Shown: one piece after another, positions 17,245 through 25,118 of the stretch
Layout: each line of letters starts with the position of its first letter
Numbering within the stretch: position 1 is the stretch's first letter
Assembly (NCBI GenBank): GCA_020725805.1
Contig: DYEF01000050.1
Span: 1-50,933 of the forward strand
DNA: 50,933 nt
Origin: Bdellovibrio sp.
Lineage (GTDB): Bacteria; Myxococcota; SpSt-1050
Direction of reading: 5' to 3'
Position numbers and translations under genes: made by a program
Notes under the pieces: model-generated
Seen by the model: the letters and a program-made list of their open reading frames with translations, nothing else
Told to the model about the DNA's origin: nothing
Database searches by the model: none

Positions 17245-18018
17245 ATGAGGTATTACACTACGGTATTCAGCCTGCTTATATCTGTATTTGCCTGCATCAC
17301 AAGTGACAGCGGCGGCGGGGCATCCGCATACGAGGCTTTTGTGGCAAATGTGGACAGGATAATCGTGGACAGCGAGATAAATATTTCCCAGCCCGTGCGG
17401 ATAGGAATAGATGGTTATTTCGATGACGATTGCTCCGAACTCGCGCGGATCAATGCCGAAAAATCAGATTCACCCAACAATATCGAACTGACAGTTTACG
17501 GAAAACGCAAACTAAATGCAAAATGCAACAGTAAAAAAGTAATATATTTTGGCTCCATCACGATTACCGGCCTTACAGAGGGGAGATACAGAATCAGAAT
17601 AAACAGGGACGATAATCTCATTAAGTATTTTTCCGTAGTCAGGGCAAACACAAATGATACCGGCTCCGGTCCGGATACAGGTTCAGGGTGTACCGACGAG
17701 GTAGCCCCGCTCAGTATGGCAGATATAACGACTGACGGATTCAATTCGGCCAGAAACCAGAAGATACCTTTCGGGACACCAATTACACTGATTGTCAAAG
17801 GGAGTATATCCGGCGAATGCAGAAGTTTTAAGGAATTCAGATATGACAAACTCGGCAATAATCTCTACGTGGATGTCATTGCCGAGTACTGCCCCGCAAA
17901 CTGCAATGAAACTTACAGAGATTACAGCGAGACCTATGTCATTACGGGTCTTGCCAGAGGGAAATATACACTTTATGTGAATAACTCCGTTGAAATATCA
18001 TTCGAAATAACAGATTAG
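17245..18018 (+). CDS. Lipoprotein with two tandem beta domains
   Basis: This is a 257-residue lipoprotein with its signal ending at Cys17 (ISVFAC) and a Ser/Gly-rich tether. Two domains of about 100 residues follow. Each has a central Cys pair, a hydrophobic strand and the closing pattern ITGL-x2-G-x-Y. They are separated by a Gly/Ser/Asp/Thr linker (DTGSGPDTGSG). I do not recognise the family. The domains look like surface beta-sandwiches, probably each with one disulfide. AAGGA precedes the ATG. The acyltransferase gene begins 6 bases after the stop, so the two are co-transcribed from the promoter at 17116. Confidence 0.75.
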   Translation: MRYYTTVFSLLISVFACITSDSGGGASAYEAFVANVDRIIVDSEINISQPVRIGIDGYFDDDCSELARINAEKSDSPNNIELTVYGKRKLNAKCNSKKVIYFGSITITGLTEGRYRIRINRDDNLIKYFSVVRANTNDTGSGPDTGSGCTDEVAPLSMADITTDGFNSARNQKIPFGTPITLIVKGSISGECRSFKEFRYDKLGNNLYVDVIAEYCPANCNETYRDYSETYVITGLARGKYTLYVNNSVEISFEITD

Positions 18019-18024
18019 AGGCCA

Positions 18025-18756
18025 ATGTATCCTTTTATAAGAGGCTATGAGAACAGACTGGACAGATTCGATATAAGATTCATTGCCCGGAATATCTTTC
18101 TGGCAGGGATAATGAAACTCTATTTCAGGTACGAGGTCTTCGGATTCGAGAACATCCCTAAAGAAGGCCCCGGCATAATCGTTATGAACCACGGAATTCT
18201 GCCTCTGGACGGTTTTCTGCTCGGGATGGAGATACTCACGAGACTCTCGAGACTCCCCAGAGGACTGACCGACCATATAATATTCAATGTCCCGTTTTTA
18301 CGGGAATTTTTTCTCTCTGCGGGAATTGTGGACGGCAACAGGGAAAACGCTATGAGAATCCTTTATAAAGGCGGATTGCTGATGGTAATGCCCGGCGGTG
18401 CAAGGGAAGGTATAAAGAAGCCCGAAGATAAATACAGGATAAACTGGGAGGGGAGAACCGGATTTATCAGAATTGCCCAGATGAGCGGTGCACCGGTCAT
18501 TCTCTCCTTCTGCTACGGAATCGACGATATATACGAATGGATTCTGCACAAAACGGGAAGAAAGACAGAAGATATCGGGGTGCCTCTTCTGATGGGACTG
18601 GGAATCCTTCCTATACCTGTCAAATTAACACAGGTGGTTTCAGAGCCTGTTTATATCCAGAAATCGGAAGATGCAGAAAAAGTACAGAAAAAACTGCTCA
18701 GAAAGATGAACATACTATACAAAAAGGCAAGGGATTTAAGCCTCAGAAGAAAATAG
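18025..18756 (+). CDS. Lysophospholipid acyltransferase-like protein
   Basis: This 243-residue protein belongs to the PlsC/LPLAT fold and probably transfers acyl groups to a lipid hydroxyl at the membrane. The catalytic motif reads NHGILPLD, that is H-x5-D, unlike the H-x4-D of PlsC but like TMEM68/MGAT-type enzymes. The second motif, MPGGAREG, also fits that branch (PGGxRE). No clear transmembrane helix is visible beyond amphipathic N-terminal segments. AGAGG lies 5 bases before the ATG. It is translationally close to the upstream lipoprotein, which could point to envelope lipid modification, but that is speculation. Confidence 0.82.
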   Translation: MYPFIRGYENRLDRFDIRFIARNIFLAGIMKLYFRYEVFGFENIPKEGPGIIVMNHGILPLDGFLLGMEILTRLSRLPRGLTDHIIFNVPFLREFFLSAGIVDGNRENAMRILYKGGLLMVMPGGAREGIKKPEDKYRINWEGRTGFIRIAQMSGAPVILSFCYGIDDIYEWILHKTGRKTEDIGVPLLMGLGILPIPVKLTQVVSEPVYIQKSEDAEKVQKKLLRKMNILYKKARDLSLRRK

Positions 18757-18833
18757 ATTCTTTTAAACGATAAACCGCCGAGATTTATCAGGGATAATAA
18801 AAAATACAGACAACCAAAACCGGTTTTAAAAAT

Positions 18834-18862
18834 TTGACTTTAAGACCAATTCTTAATAGTAT
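18834..18862 (+). promoter_or_regulatory. Promoter for the phosphoesterase-guaA operon
   Basis: TTGACT at 18834-18839, 17 bases, TAGTAT at 18857-18862. Transcription would start near 18869, about 19 bases before the TTG start codon at 18888, leaving room for the GGGAGGTG ribosome binding site. Confidence 0.45.
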
Positions 18863-18887
18863 TCCGAAAATATCCGGGAGGTGCAAT

Positions 18888-20018
18888 TTGAGAAAATCAC
18901 TAATATTCCTGATAATCCTGACAACCGCATTATTACTCGCAACAATTGGTCTTGCCAAGACAAAACAGGAGAAGAAGGATACCCCGAAACAGGAAGAGAA
19001 GAAGGGAGACCCGCCCCCGGCGGTAAATAAAACGGACGACCTGATACCACCATGGGAACTCTCACCCGAAGAATTCCCGGCATGGGAGGATTTTACAGAG
19101 AAATATTCGCTGTATTGTATGGCACCGTTCGGAAAAAAGATCAAAAAGCCTCACGAAATCCAGATTCAGGATAAGAAATTCATATTCGAAGGTTCAACGG
19201 CAAGGATAGAATCGAAGGCAAAACCGGGACGCGAGATCAGGTTTGGTGTGCTCTCCGGCATAAAGGACTGGCATCAGGACACACAGGCAAATCTGAGATT
19301 CTTCATATCCGAATGGAAGAAGGAACAGGTTGAAGGTATAATTATGGGCGGTGACCTTGCATACGAGGAGGACGACCTTTCAAATATAATGAAACTCTTT
19401 GCTGAGACCAATCTCCCCCTCTATGTCGTGGTCGGAAACAATGATTCCAGATCCGAATTCAACAGGGTTATAAGAAAACTCAGCAAGGTGCACAACAATA
19501 TCATCAATATGGATATGATAAGAATACTGCACGGTGACGGATTCGATATGATAAGCCTGCCGGGGTATTATGATAAAAAATATACGAGAGGTTCATCGTC
19601 CTGCACATACAAACCGGAGGATGCACAGGAGCTTGTAAAGGAGAGCGAAACTCTGCAGGAGCCTGTAATACTCATTACACATGGTCCTATGAAACTGGAA
19701 GGTAAGGATGCAATCGATTATGCGTGGGAGGCCGGCAACGTGGGTGATGAGCACCTGACAGATGCCCTAAAAGAGGCAAAGAATATCAAATTCGGAATTA
19801 TGGGACATATCCTCGAGGCCGGTGGCAAGGCAAATACAATCGACGGAAAACTTATCAAACAGGGCGTATATTCGGACACACTCTTTCTGAATCCCGGGCC
19901 TGCACAGTCCCTCGGCTGGAAGATGCTGGACGGAAAGACAAGTTACGGAATGGCTGCCACCTTCTACCTGAAAGGTAAAAAGGGCAAATACAGGATTATC
20001 GTTGCACCAAAGGAGTAA
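18888..20018 (+). CDS. Exported calcineurin-like metallophosphoesterase
   Basis: This 376-residue protein has a Sec signal peptide (hydrophobic core followed by GLA-KT) and a charged, Lys/Glu/Pro-rich linker. The metallophosphoesterase core spans about residues 115-350, with GGDLAYE, GNND, ITHGP and GHI in order. The first metal-binding DxH is degenerate (IKDWH). It resembles YfcE/YmdB-like phosphoesterases placed in the periplasm. The open frame extends upstream to 18834, but the TTG at 18888 sits just after GGGAGGTG and gives a clean signal peptide. It is the first gene of an operon with DUF6485, a zinc-ribbon membrane protein and guaA. Confidence 0.78.
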   Translation: MRKSLIFLIILTTALLLATIGLAKTKQEKKDTPKQEEKKGDPPPAVNKTDDLIPPWELSPEEFPAWEDFTEKYSLYCMAPFGKKIKKPHEIQIQDKKFIFEGSTARIESKAKPGREIRFGVLSGIKDWHQDTQANLRFFISEWKKEQVEGIIMGGDLAYEEDDLSNIMKLFAETNLPLYVVVGNNDSRSEFNRVIRKLSKVHNNIINMDMIRILHGDGFDMISLPGYYDKKYTRGSSSCTYKPEDAQELVKESETLQEPVILITHGPMKLEGKDAIDYAWEAGNVGDEHLTDALKEAKNIKFGIMGHILEAGGKANTIDGKLIKQGVYSDTLFLNPGPAQSLGWKMLDGKTSYGMAATFYLKGKKGKYRIIVAPKE

Positions 20019-20022
20019 AAGA

Positions 20023-20229
20023 ATGGAGTGTCTCGTAGAAAAAAACCTTAAAAACTGCACCTGTACATACGAACCCTGTCCGCGGAAAGGTAAATGCTGC
20101 GAATGTATTATCTACCACAGAAAGAACAACGAACTGCCCGGCTGTTTCTTTCCGAGGAGCGCAGAGGCAACATATAACAGGTCTGTATCCTACTACGTTT
20201 CGGTAATGCAAAAAGGAGGAAAGATTTGA
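20023..20229 (+). CDS. DUF6485 cysteine-rich small protein
   Basis: This 68-residue protein has seven cysteines in the pattern C-x13-C-x-C...C...CC-x-C, then CFF near residue 45. The pattern CTCTYEPCPRKGKCCEC with a following YH and LPGCFFP matches the small DUF6485 family as I recall it. It may bind a metal or an iron-sulfur cluster; its function is unknown. The ATG at 20023 follows AGGAG. The TGA stop overlaps the TTG start of the next gene, so they are coupled. Confidence 0.8.
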   Translation: MECLVEKNLKNCTCTYEPCPRKGKCCECIIYHRKNNELPGCFFPRSAEATYNRSVSYYVSVMQKGGKI

Positions 20230-21002
20230 AAAAGTGTCCCCAGTGCGGCGCATCAGTAGATGACATTGCGATATTCTGTGACAACTGTGACGCTGTTCTT
20301 GACACACAGGCACTTCTCGAGGAGGAGAAGCCCAAAAAAGTTCCCGCTCCGCCACCACCTGTCAGGCAGAATGTAAGACCCCAGATGCCGGTAAAGAACG
20401 AACCTGTAAAGTCCCAGCCGGTATCTGTCAAGAGAGAACCACCAAAAAAACAGGAACCCCCTCCATTTGTACCGAAATCTTCACCAAAACAGATTCCACC
20501 CAAAGATACGGCAGAGGTTCAGCTGAGAGAGACCTTCGACGAGATGCTCAATGCATTCAGGAATATGGGGACAGGTCAGAAATCCGGGCTTATATGTGCC
20601 CTGCTCTCGTTTATTTTTGCCTTCTTTCCGTGGGTCTCTGTCCCGCAGGAAGGGTCTGTCCCGGGTCTCGATGTAGGCGGATTTTATCTGATTTTCATTG
20701 CAATTGCATATTTTACATATATCGTTCTCGACTTTTCAGGCAATCAGTATATCCTGAGGTTCGAACAATACAAAATACTTATACTTATATCACTCGGGTT
20801 TTTAGGTATACTGCTATGTACTTACAGAATCATCTTCCCGTATGACATTGAAGAGAGCACCACCGTACTGAAAGACATCGGCCTCAAACTCGATATCCAC
20901 AGAAAATCGGGGCTCTTTTTGTCTGCTGCCTCTTCAGTCGGGATGTTCATCTCCCCGCTTCTTGGCGGTTTTGTAAAAAAGGGCGGAATTTATGAAGTTT
21001 GA
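20226..21002 (+). CDS. Zinc-ribbon membrane protein
   Basis: This 258-residue protein begins with a zinc ribbon, CPQCG...CDNCD, within the first 25 residues. A Pro/Lys-rich linker of roughly 75 residues follows (residues 35-105). Four hydrophobic segments then span the membrane from about residue 118 to the C-terminus. The TTG start overlaps the upstream stop (TTGA) and follows AAAGGAGG. The gene end overlaps guaA by 11 bases. A cytoplasmic zinc ribbon tethered to a small membrane domain is common among uncharacterised bacterial proteins; I cannot name a function. Confidence 0.8.
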   Translation: MKKCPQCGASVDDIAIFCDNCDAVLDTQALLEEEKPKKVPAPPPPVRQNVRPQMPVKNEPVKSQPVSVKREPPKKQEPPPFVPKSSPKQIPPKDTAEVQLRETFDEMLNAFRNMGTGQKSGLICALLSFIFAFFPWVSVPQEGSVPGLDVGGFYLIFIAIAYFTYIVLDFSGNQYILRFEQYKILILISLGFLGILLCTYRIIFPYDIEESTTVLKDIGLKLDIHRKSGLFLSAASSVGMFISPLLGGFVKKGGIYEV

Positions 21003-22812
21003 TAAAATCGGAGTAATAGATTTTGGCGGTCAGTATGCACATCTCATCGCCACCAAGGTAAGAAGACTAAACGTCTATTCCGAAATAAGACAGCCGGACG
21101 ACCCTATCGAAAAATTTACCGGATACAAAGGCATTATCATATCGGGAAGTCCGTCACTCTCGTCATTTGGAGAGGACTCCGAATACAACAAAAGGATATA
21201 CGAACTGGATATCCCGATTCTGGGATTCTGTTTCGGACATCAGGAGATAGCAAAGCATTACGGCGGAAGAGTAATCAACGGCGGGAGAGAGTGGGGAGAG
21301 ACAAAATTCAGGATATTGAAGAAGGGACACCCGCTCTTTGAAGGTCTTTCTGAGGTAGAATCTGTCTTTATGAGTCATTTCGACTCAGTGGATGCGGTCG
21401 GCGAAAGTTTCGAGGAATACGGGATATCATACCTCGCAGAAGGTAAGGAGATTCACAGATTTGCGGCAATCGGTTCGGATAAATACAAAAGATACGGCTT
21501 CCAGTTTCATCCGGAGGTAGACGACACAGTCAACGGTGACAAAATGATTGCAAATTTCGTGTTCAATATCTGCCGCTGCACTCCCAACTGGACGATGGAC
21601 GAATTCATTAAACAGCAGATGGAGAAAATCAGGTATCAGGTAAAGGATAAATCGGTCTTTTTACTCGTATCGGGCGGCGTGGATTCGACGGTGGCCGCTG
21701 TCCTTCTGAAGGAGATTCTGGGGGCAGAAAGGCTGAGACTTCTGCACATTGATAACGGGCTTATGAGAAAGGGCGAATCCAGAAAGGTTCTGGAGAGACT
21801 TAAAAGACTGGGATTTGAGCAGAATCTCTTCTTTAAGGACGCCTCGAATATATTCATTGATGCCTTAAAGGAGGTCTACGAACCCGAGAAAAAACGCAGA
21901 ATCATAGGCGATACCTTCATCGATGTCTTTACAAAGGAGGCAGAGAGACTCGATATCAGCAGTTACCTGCTCGGACAGGGGACTATTTACCCTGATACAA
22001 TCGAGACCGGAGGGACAAAGAGAGCCGATACGATCAAGACTCATCACAACCGCGTACCTGTTATCCAGAAGATGATAGAAGAAGGCAGAATAGTCGAGCC
22101 ACTTTCGGAACTTTACAAGGTAGAGGTAAGAGAGATAGGACTCAGACTCGGGATTGACGAAGACCTCATAAACAGGCATCCGTTCCCCGGCCCCGGTTTG
22201 GGAGTAAGAGTTCTCTGCAATGACGGAAGAGACGATTTATCGGATATGGCCGGCATAGAGAAGAACGTCACAGAATTTCTGTCACCTTTTAATACAGACG
22301 CAATTGTACTTCCGGTGAAATCGGTCGGTGTCAAGGCAGACCTGAGGTCATACGAGAGGCCTGTACTCTTTAATTCCGGATACAGTGAAAAGATATTTGA
22401 GATTGCATCAGATTTGCTCGCAAAGATTAAGGGCATAAACAGATGTGTTGTAAATATTTCACCGTACAAAATCAGGACTGCAAAACCGCTTAAGGCATAT
22501 ATAACAAAAAAACGGCTCGACCTGTTAAGGGAGATTGATGATATCGTAAACAGTATCCTGCATCACAGAGGCGTATATAACAAAATCTGGCAATGTCCCG
22601 TTGTAATAGTACCGGTCAGTCTGAACGAACGGGGAGAAGAGATGGTGGTCATAAGACCTGTCCTGTCAGAGAGGGCAATGACTGCAAAGGCGGCATTTTT
22701 ACCCGGCGAAGTTATAAAGGACATAAGTGAAGCCATATTGAAATTTAAGGAAATCTCCGGAGTTGCCATAGATATTACCAGCAAACCTCCCGGAACTATC
22801 GAATGGGAGTAA
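20992..22812 (+). CDS. guaA: GMP synthase, long form with duplicated dimerisation region
   Basis: GMP synthase aminates XMP to GMP using glutamine and ATP. The class I glutaminase domain has its triad at Cys80 (GFCFGHQ), His173 and Glu175 (FHPEV). The ATP pyrophosphatase P-loop is SGGVDST (227-233), and HPFPGPGLGVRVL is conserved. The protein ends DITSKPPGTIEWE, the typical carboxy terminus. At 606 residues it is about 80 longer than E. coli GuaA. The extra length comes from a second copy of the dimerisation module (residues ~430-490 versus 525-606), as in eukaryotic GMP synthases. It overlaps the upstream zinc-ribbon gene by 11 bases and ends the operon. Confidence 0.95.
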   Translation: MKFDKIGVIDFGGQYAHLIATKVRRLNVYSEIRQPDDPIEKFTGYKGIIISGSPSLSSFGEDSEYNKRIYELDIPILGFCFGHQEIAKHYGGRVINGGREWGETKFRILKKGHPLFEGLSEVESVFMSHFDSVDAVGESFEEYGISYLAEGKEIHRFAAIGSDKYKRYGFQFHPEVDDTVNGDKMIANFVFNICRCTPNWTMDEFIKQQMEKIRYQVKDKSVFLLVSGGVDSTVAAVLLKEILGAERLRLLHIDNGLMRKGESRKVLERLKRLGFEQNLFFKDASNIFIDALKEVYEPEKKRRIIGDTFIDVFTKEAERLDISSYLLGQGTIYPDTIETGGTKRADTIKTHHNRVPVIQKMIEEGRIVEPLSELYKVEVREIGLRLGIDEDLINRHPFPGPGLGVRVLCNDGRDDLSDMAGIEKNVTEFLSPFNTDAIVLPVKSVGVKADLRSYERPVLFNSGYSEKIFEIASDLLAKIKGINRCVVNISPYKIRTAKPLKAYITKKRLDLLREIDDIVNSILHHRGVYNKIWQCPVVIVPVSLNERGEEMVVIRPVLSERAMTAKAAFLPGEVIKDISEAILKFKEISGVAIDITSKPPGTIEWE

Positions 22813-22837
22813 TTTTCGTTATGAAACTGCAAAATTC

Positions 22838-22866
22838 TTGATTTATTTTTATAATGTTATATTAAT
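22838..22866 (+). promoter_or_regulatory. Candidate promoter for the small Ala/Pro lipoprotein
   Basis: TTGATT at 22838-22843 and ATTAAT at 22861-22866 are 17 bases apart. A perfect TATAAT also occurs at 22850-22855 but lacks a -35 partner. Either would produce a short leader ending in AAGGAGGT. Confidence 0.35.
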
Positions 22867-22889
22867 ATACCTAACAAGGAGGTAGTTAG

Positions 22890-23090
22890 ATGAAGAAACT
22901 CATCGCACTCGTAATCGTATTGGTACTCTTTATTGCATGTGCATCTCAGAAGGCAGCTGCACCGGCAGCCCCTGAGACGCCAAAAGTAGAGACACCGGCA
23001 GCCCCTGCGGCACCGGCAACACCGGCCGCACCGGCAGCTCCTGCTACACCGGCAGCTCCTGCTACACCGGAGGCACCGGCAGGAAAGTAA
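22890..23090 (+). CDS. Small Ala/Pro-rich repeat lipoprotein
   Basis: This 66-residue lipoprotein has its signal ending at Cys17 (LFIAC). The remaining ~49 residues are a low-complexity array of Pro-Ala-Ala-Pro-Ala-Thr-like units ending PAGK. Such a chain should be an extended, flexible tether on the outer or inner membrane and is unlikely to have enzymatic activity. The AAGGAGGT ribosome binding site, own promoter and perfect terminator at 23104 suggest an abundant, independently expressed protein. The coding repeats share a CACCGGCAGC-like DNA core and may vary in copy number. Confidence 0.85.
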   Translation: MKKLIALVIVLVLFIACASQKAAAPAAPETPKVETPAAPAAPATPAAPAAPATPAAPATPEAPAGK

Positions 23091-23103
23091 GGATTTTTCT
23101 TGT

Positions 23104-23141
23104 AAAAACAGCGTCAGAATAACAACTGACGCTGTTTTTTT
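23104..23141 (+). terminator. Intrinsic terminator after the small lipoprotein gene
   Basis: A perfect stem, AAACAGCGTCAG (23106-23117) pairing with CTGACGCTGTTT (23126-23137), encloses an 8-base loop and runs into a T tract. It follows the small lipoprotein stop by about 15 bases. Confidence 0.9.
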
Positions 23142-23414
23142 ATTCTTCTATTTATTCAATTCCTGTAAGTTCTCAGAATATAAGATAAAAAAATATTCAA
23201 ACTCTATCAGATGAGCTTACTACTGTAAGTGTATCTTTTTGAAATATCCTGATTATTTAGATTTCTTCCTGACACATTATTCACGACTGTCAAACTTTAT
23301 TCAAAAATATCAAAGAATTAAAACGTAACCGGAATTGAGACAGAGCATATTCAAAATATACCTTAAAAAATTCATGATCAGAAAGACATCGGTAAATCTA
23401 TTTAATCTCAAAAG
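23142..23414. other. Non-coding A+T-rich gap
   Basis: Between the terminator and the end of the HIT gene on the other strand I see no credible gene, no hairpin of note and no repeated motif. Confidence 0.5.
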
Positions 23415-23837
23415 CTATTTCAAGGATTCTATTACCGGATAAAATGTCTGAATCAGGTCAGATCTTTCAGCCCTTTTCCTTTCGATATTCATCACAAATA
23501 ATCTCTGGCCGAGGTATCTCGGGATTATATGAATATGCAGATGAAAGACCTCCTGTCCGGCTGCCTTCTCGTTCGTCTGATGTATATTTATTCCATCCGG
23601 TTTCAGAACCCTCTTTATCACTTTTGCAACTTTCGCTGTGGTTTTGAACAGATGCGCTGCATATTCCTCGTCCAGTTCATATATATTCGTAAAATGTCTC
23701 TTTGGAATCACAAGTGCGTGCCCCTGCATCAGCGGAAAGAGGTCAGCAAAGGCCATTGTAAATTCATCTTCATAGATGACAACGGCATCTCTTTCCTTCT
23801 TTGCTATCTGACAGAAGATACAATCATCTGTATTCAT
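23415..23837 (-). CDS. HIT-family nucleotide hydrolase
   Basis: This 140-residue histidine-triad protein has the triad HLHIHI at residues 99-104 (His99, His101, His103) and an N-terminal CIFC pair that may bind zinc, as in many Hint-type proteins. The family cleaves adenosine phosphoramidates and dinucleotide polyphosphates. Length is typical. GGAGGTC precedes the ATG. It is a single gene transcribed away from the mannosyltransferase operon, with a divergent region of about 120 bases. Exact substrate is not determined. Confidence 0.93.
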   Translation of the reverse strand: MNTDDCIFCQIAKKERDAVVIYEDEFTMAFADLFPLMQGHALVIPKRHFTNIYELDEEYAAHLFKTTAKVAKVIKRVLKPDGINIHQTNEKAAGQEVFHLHIHIIPRYLGQRLFVMNIERKRAERSDLIQTFYPVIESLK

Positions 23838-23959
23838 AACGACCTCCGGAATACGTTACATATAATATCCGATGACACCAAATTCAATTATTTAAATGCC
23901 TCAAATCAATCAAAACCTTCTTGATTATAAACAATTGTTATGCAATAAAAACAGAAGTT

Positions 23960-25114
23960 ATGGATAATACAGATAACATTTCGCTCAAAAAGGCTTTTTT
24001 AAAGATACTGCTTATCTTTCTTGTCTGGAGGGGTGCGCTCTTTCTCTTTGACTTTATCGGGATGAGTTATACTTTTGAGAGAACAAATAACTCAAACAAG
24101 GACTATCAGGCATATCCTCAGAAAGAACGATATTTCTTAGATGGCTGGTTCAGATGGGATTCCGGCTGGTATAAGAGAATCGCAGAAAGGGGATATTACA
24201 TCGAAGGTCATCAGAGCGATGTGGCATTCTTTCCGCTCTTTCCGTATCTCTCGAGATATCTGGGCTATATAGTCGGCTCACATTTTCTGGCAGGGTTTCT
24301 CATCTCGAATTTCTCTACACTCTTTGCAATATTCTTTATGTATCTGATTGCCCTCTCAATGACGGACGAAGAACGTGCAAAAAGGGCAGTTATTCTGCTT
24401 CTCTTATTCCCGGCATCCTTCTTTTTGTCCGCCTACTACACAGAGGGCCTCTTTCTGCTGACCATTACCGGCAGTACTTATTTCTTTTTAAGAAAGAATT
24501 ACTTTCTGTCCGGAATCTTCGGAATGGCAGCAATGCTCACCCGCTCGACCGGAATAATCCTTTTCATTGCATTCGGGTTGTATCTCTTTTACCAGCTTAT
24601 CAGAAAGAGAGAGAAATTCTCCTTTTCAATGTTATTCCTTCTGCTCATCCCTTCCGGGCTGATTGTCTTTATGCTTATGCTCAAATTCCAGGTCGGTGAC
24701 CCGTTTGCATTTTCAAAATTTCAGGCTGGATGGGGAAGGCATTTCGTCTTTCCTCTCTTTACACCTTTTATAGAACTTTACAGGGTAAACTGGTCTTTCC
24801 CCCGCGATGATGTCAATATACAGAAATTTATGGAGGCTGTAACCTCGCTCTTCTTTCTGGTCATTGCATTAATAATGATATTAAAAAAATACCACCCTGT
24901 ACTCTCAATGCTCGTCCTGTTCGGAGTCCTGATGCCGCTTTCAACCGGAAAGGTAATGTCGATGATAAGATTTGCGACTGTCCTCTTTCCGGCATTCTAC
25001 TATTTATCCGACCTCTGTGAAGACCGGAGAATCGAAAGATTCATTATTTTTATGTTTGCCTTCTTCCTTGCAATTTTCAATCTGAGATTTCTTAACTGGT
25101 TCTGGGCAGGATAA
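23960..25114 (+). CDS. PIG-V-like membrane mannosyltransferase
   Basis: This is a 384-residue polytopic membrane protein with about ten hydrophobic segments. A first extracytoplasmic loop carries RWDSGWY, and FFPLFPY follows, as in the GPI mannosyltransferase II (PIG-V) fold and its bacterial relatives. These use polyprenyl-phosphate sugars to glycosylate substrates outside the membrane. The frame is open to a TTG at 23921. The ATG at 23960 is my choice, though its ribosome binding site is weak. The next gene starts 4 bases after the stop. It opens a four-gene operon with a radical SAM protein and two exported proteins, one of which could be its acceptor. Confidence 0.82.
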   Translation: MDNTDNISLKKAFLKILLIFLVWRGALFLFDFIGMSYTFERTNNSNKDYQAYPQKERYFLDGWFRWDSGWYKRIAERGYYIEGHQSDVAFFPLFPYLSRYLGYIVGSHFLAGFLISNFSTLFAIFFMYLIALSMTDEERAKRAVILLLLFPASFFLSAYYTEGLFLLTITGSTYFFLRKNYFLSGIFGMAAMLTRSTGIILFIAFGLYLFYQLIRKREKFSFSMLFLLLIPSGLIVFMLMLKFQVGDPFAFSKFQAGWGRHFVFPLFTPFIELYRVNWSFPRDDVNIQKFMEAVTSLFFLVIALIMILKKYHPVLSMLVLFGVLMPLSTGKVMSMIRFATVLFPAFYYLSDLCEDRRIERFIIFMFAFFLAIFNLRFLNWFWAG

Positions 25115-25118
25115 TACA

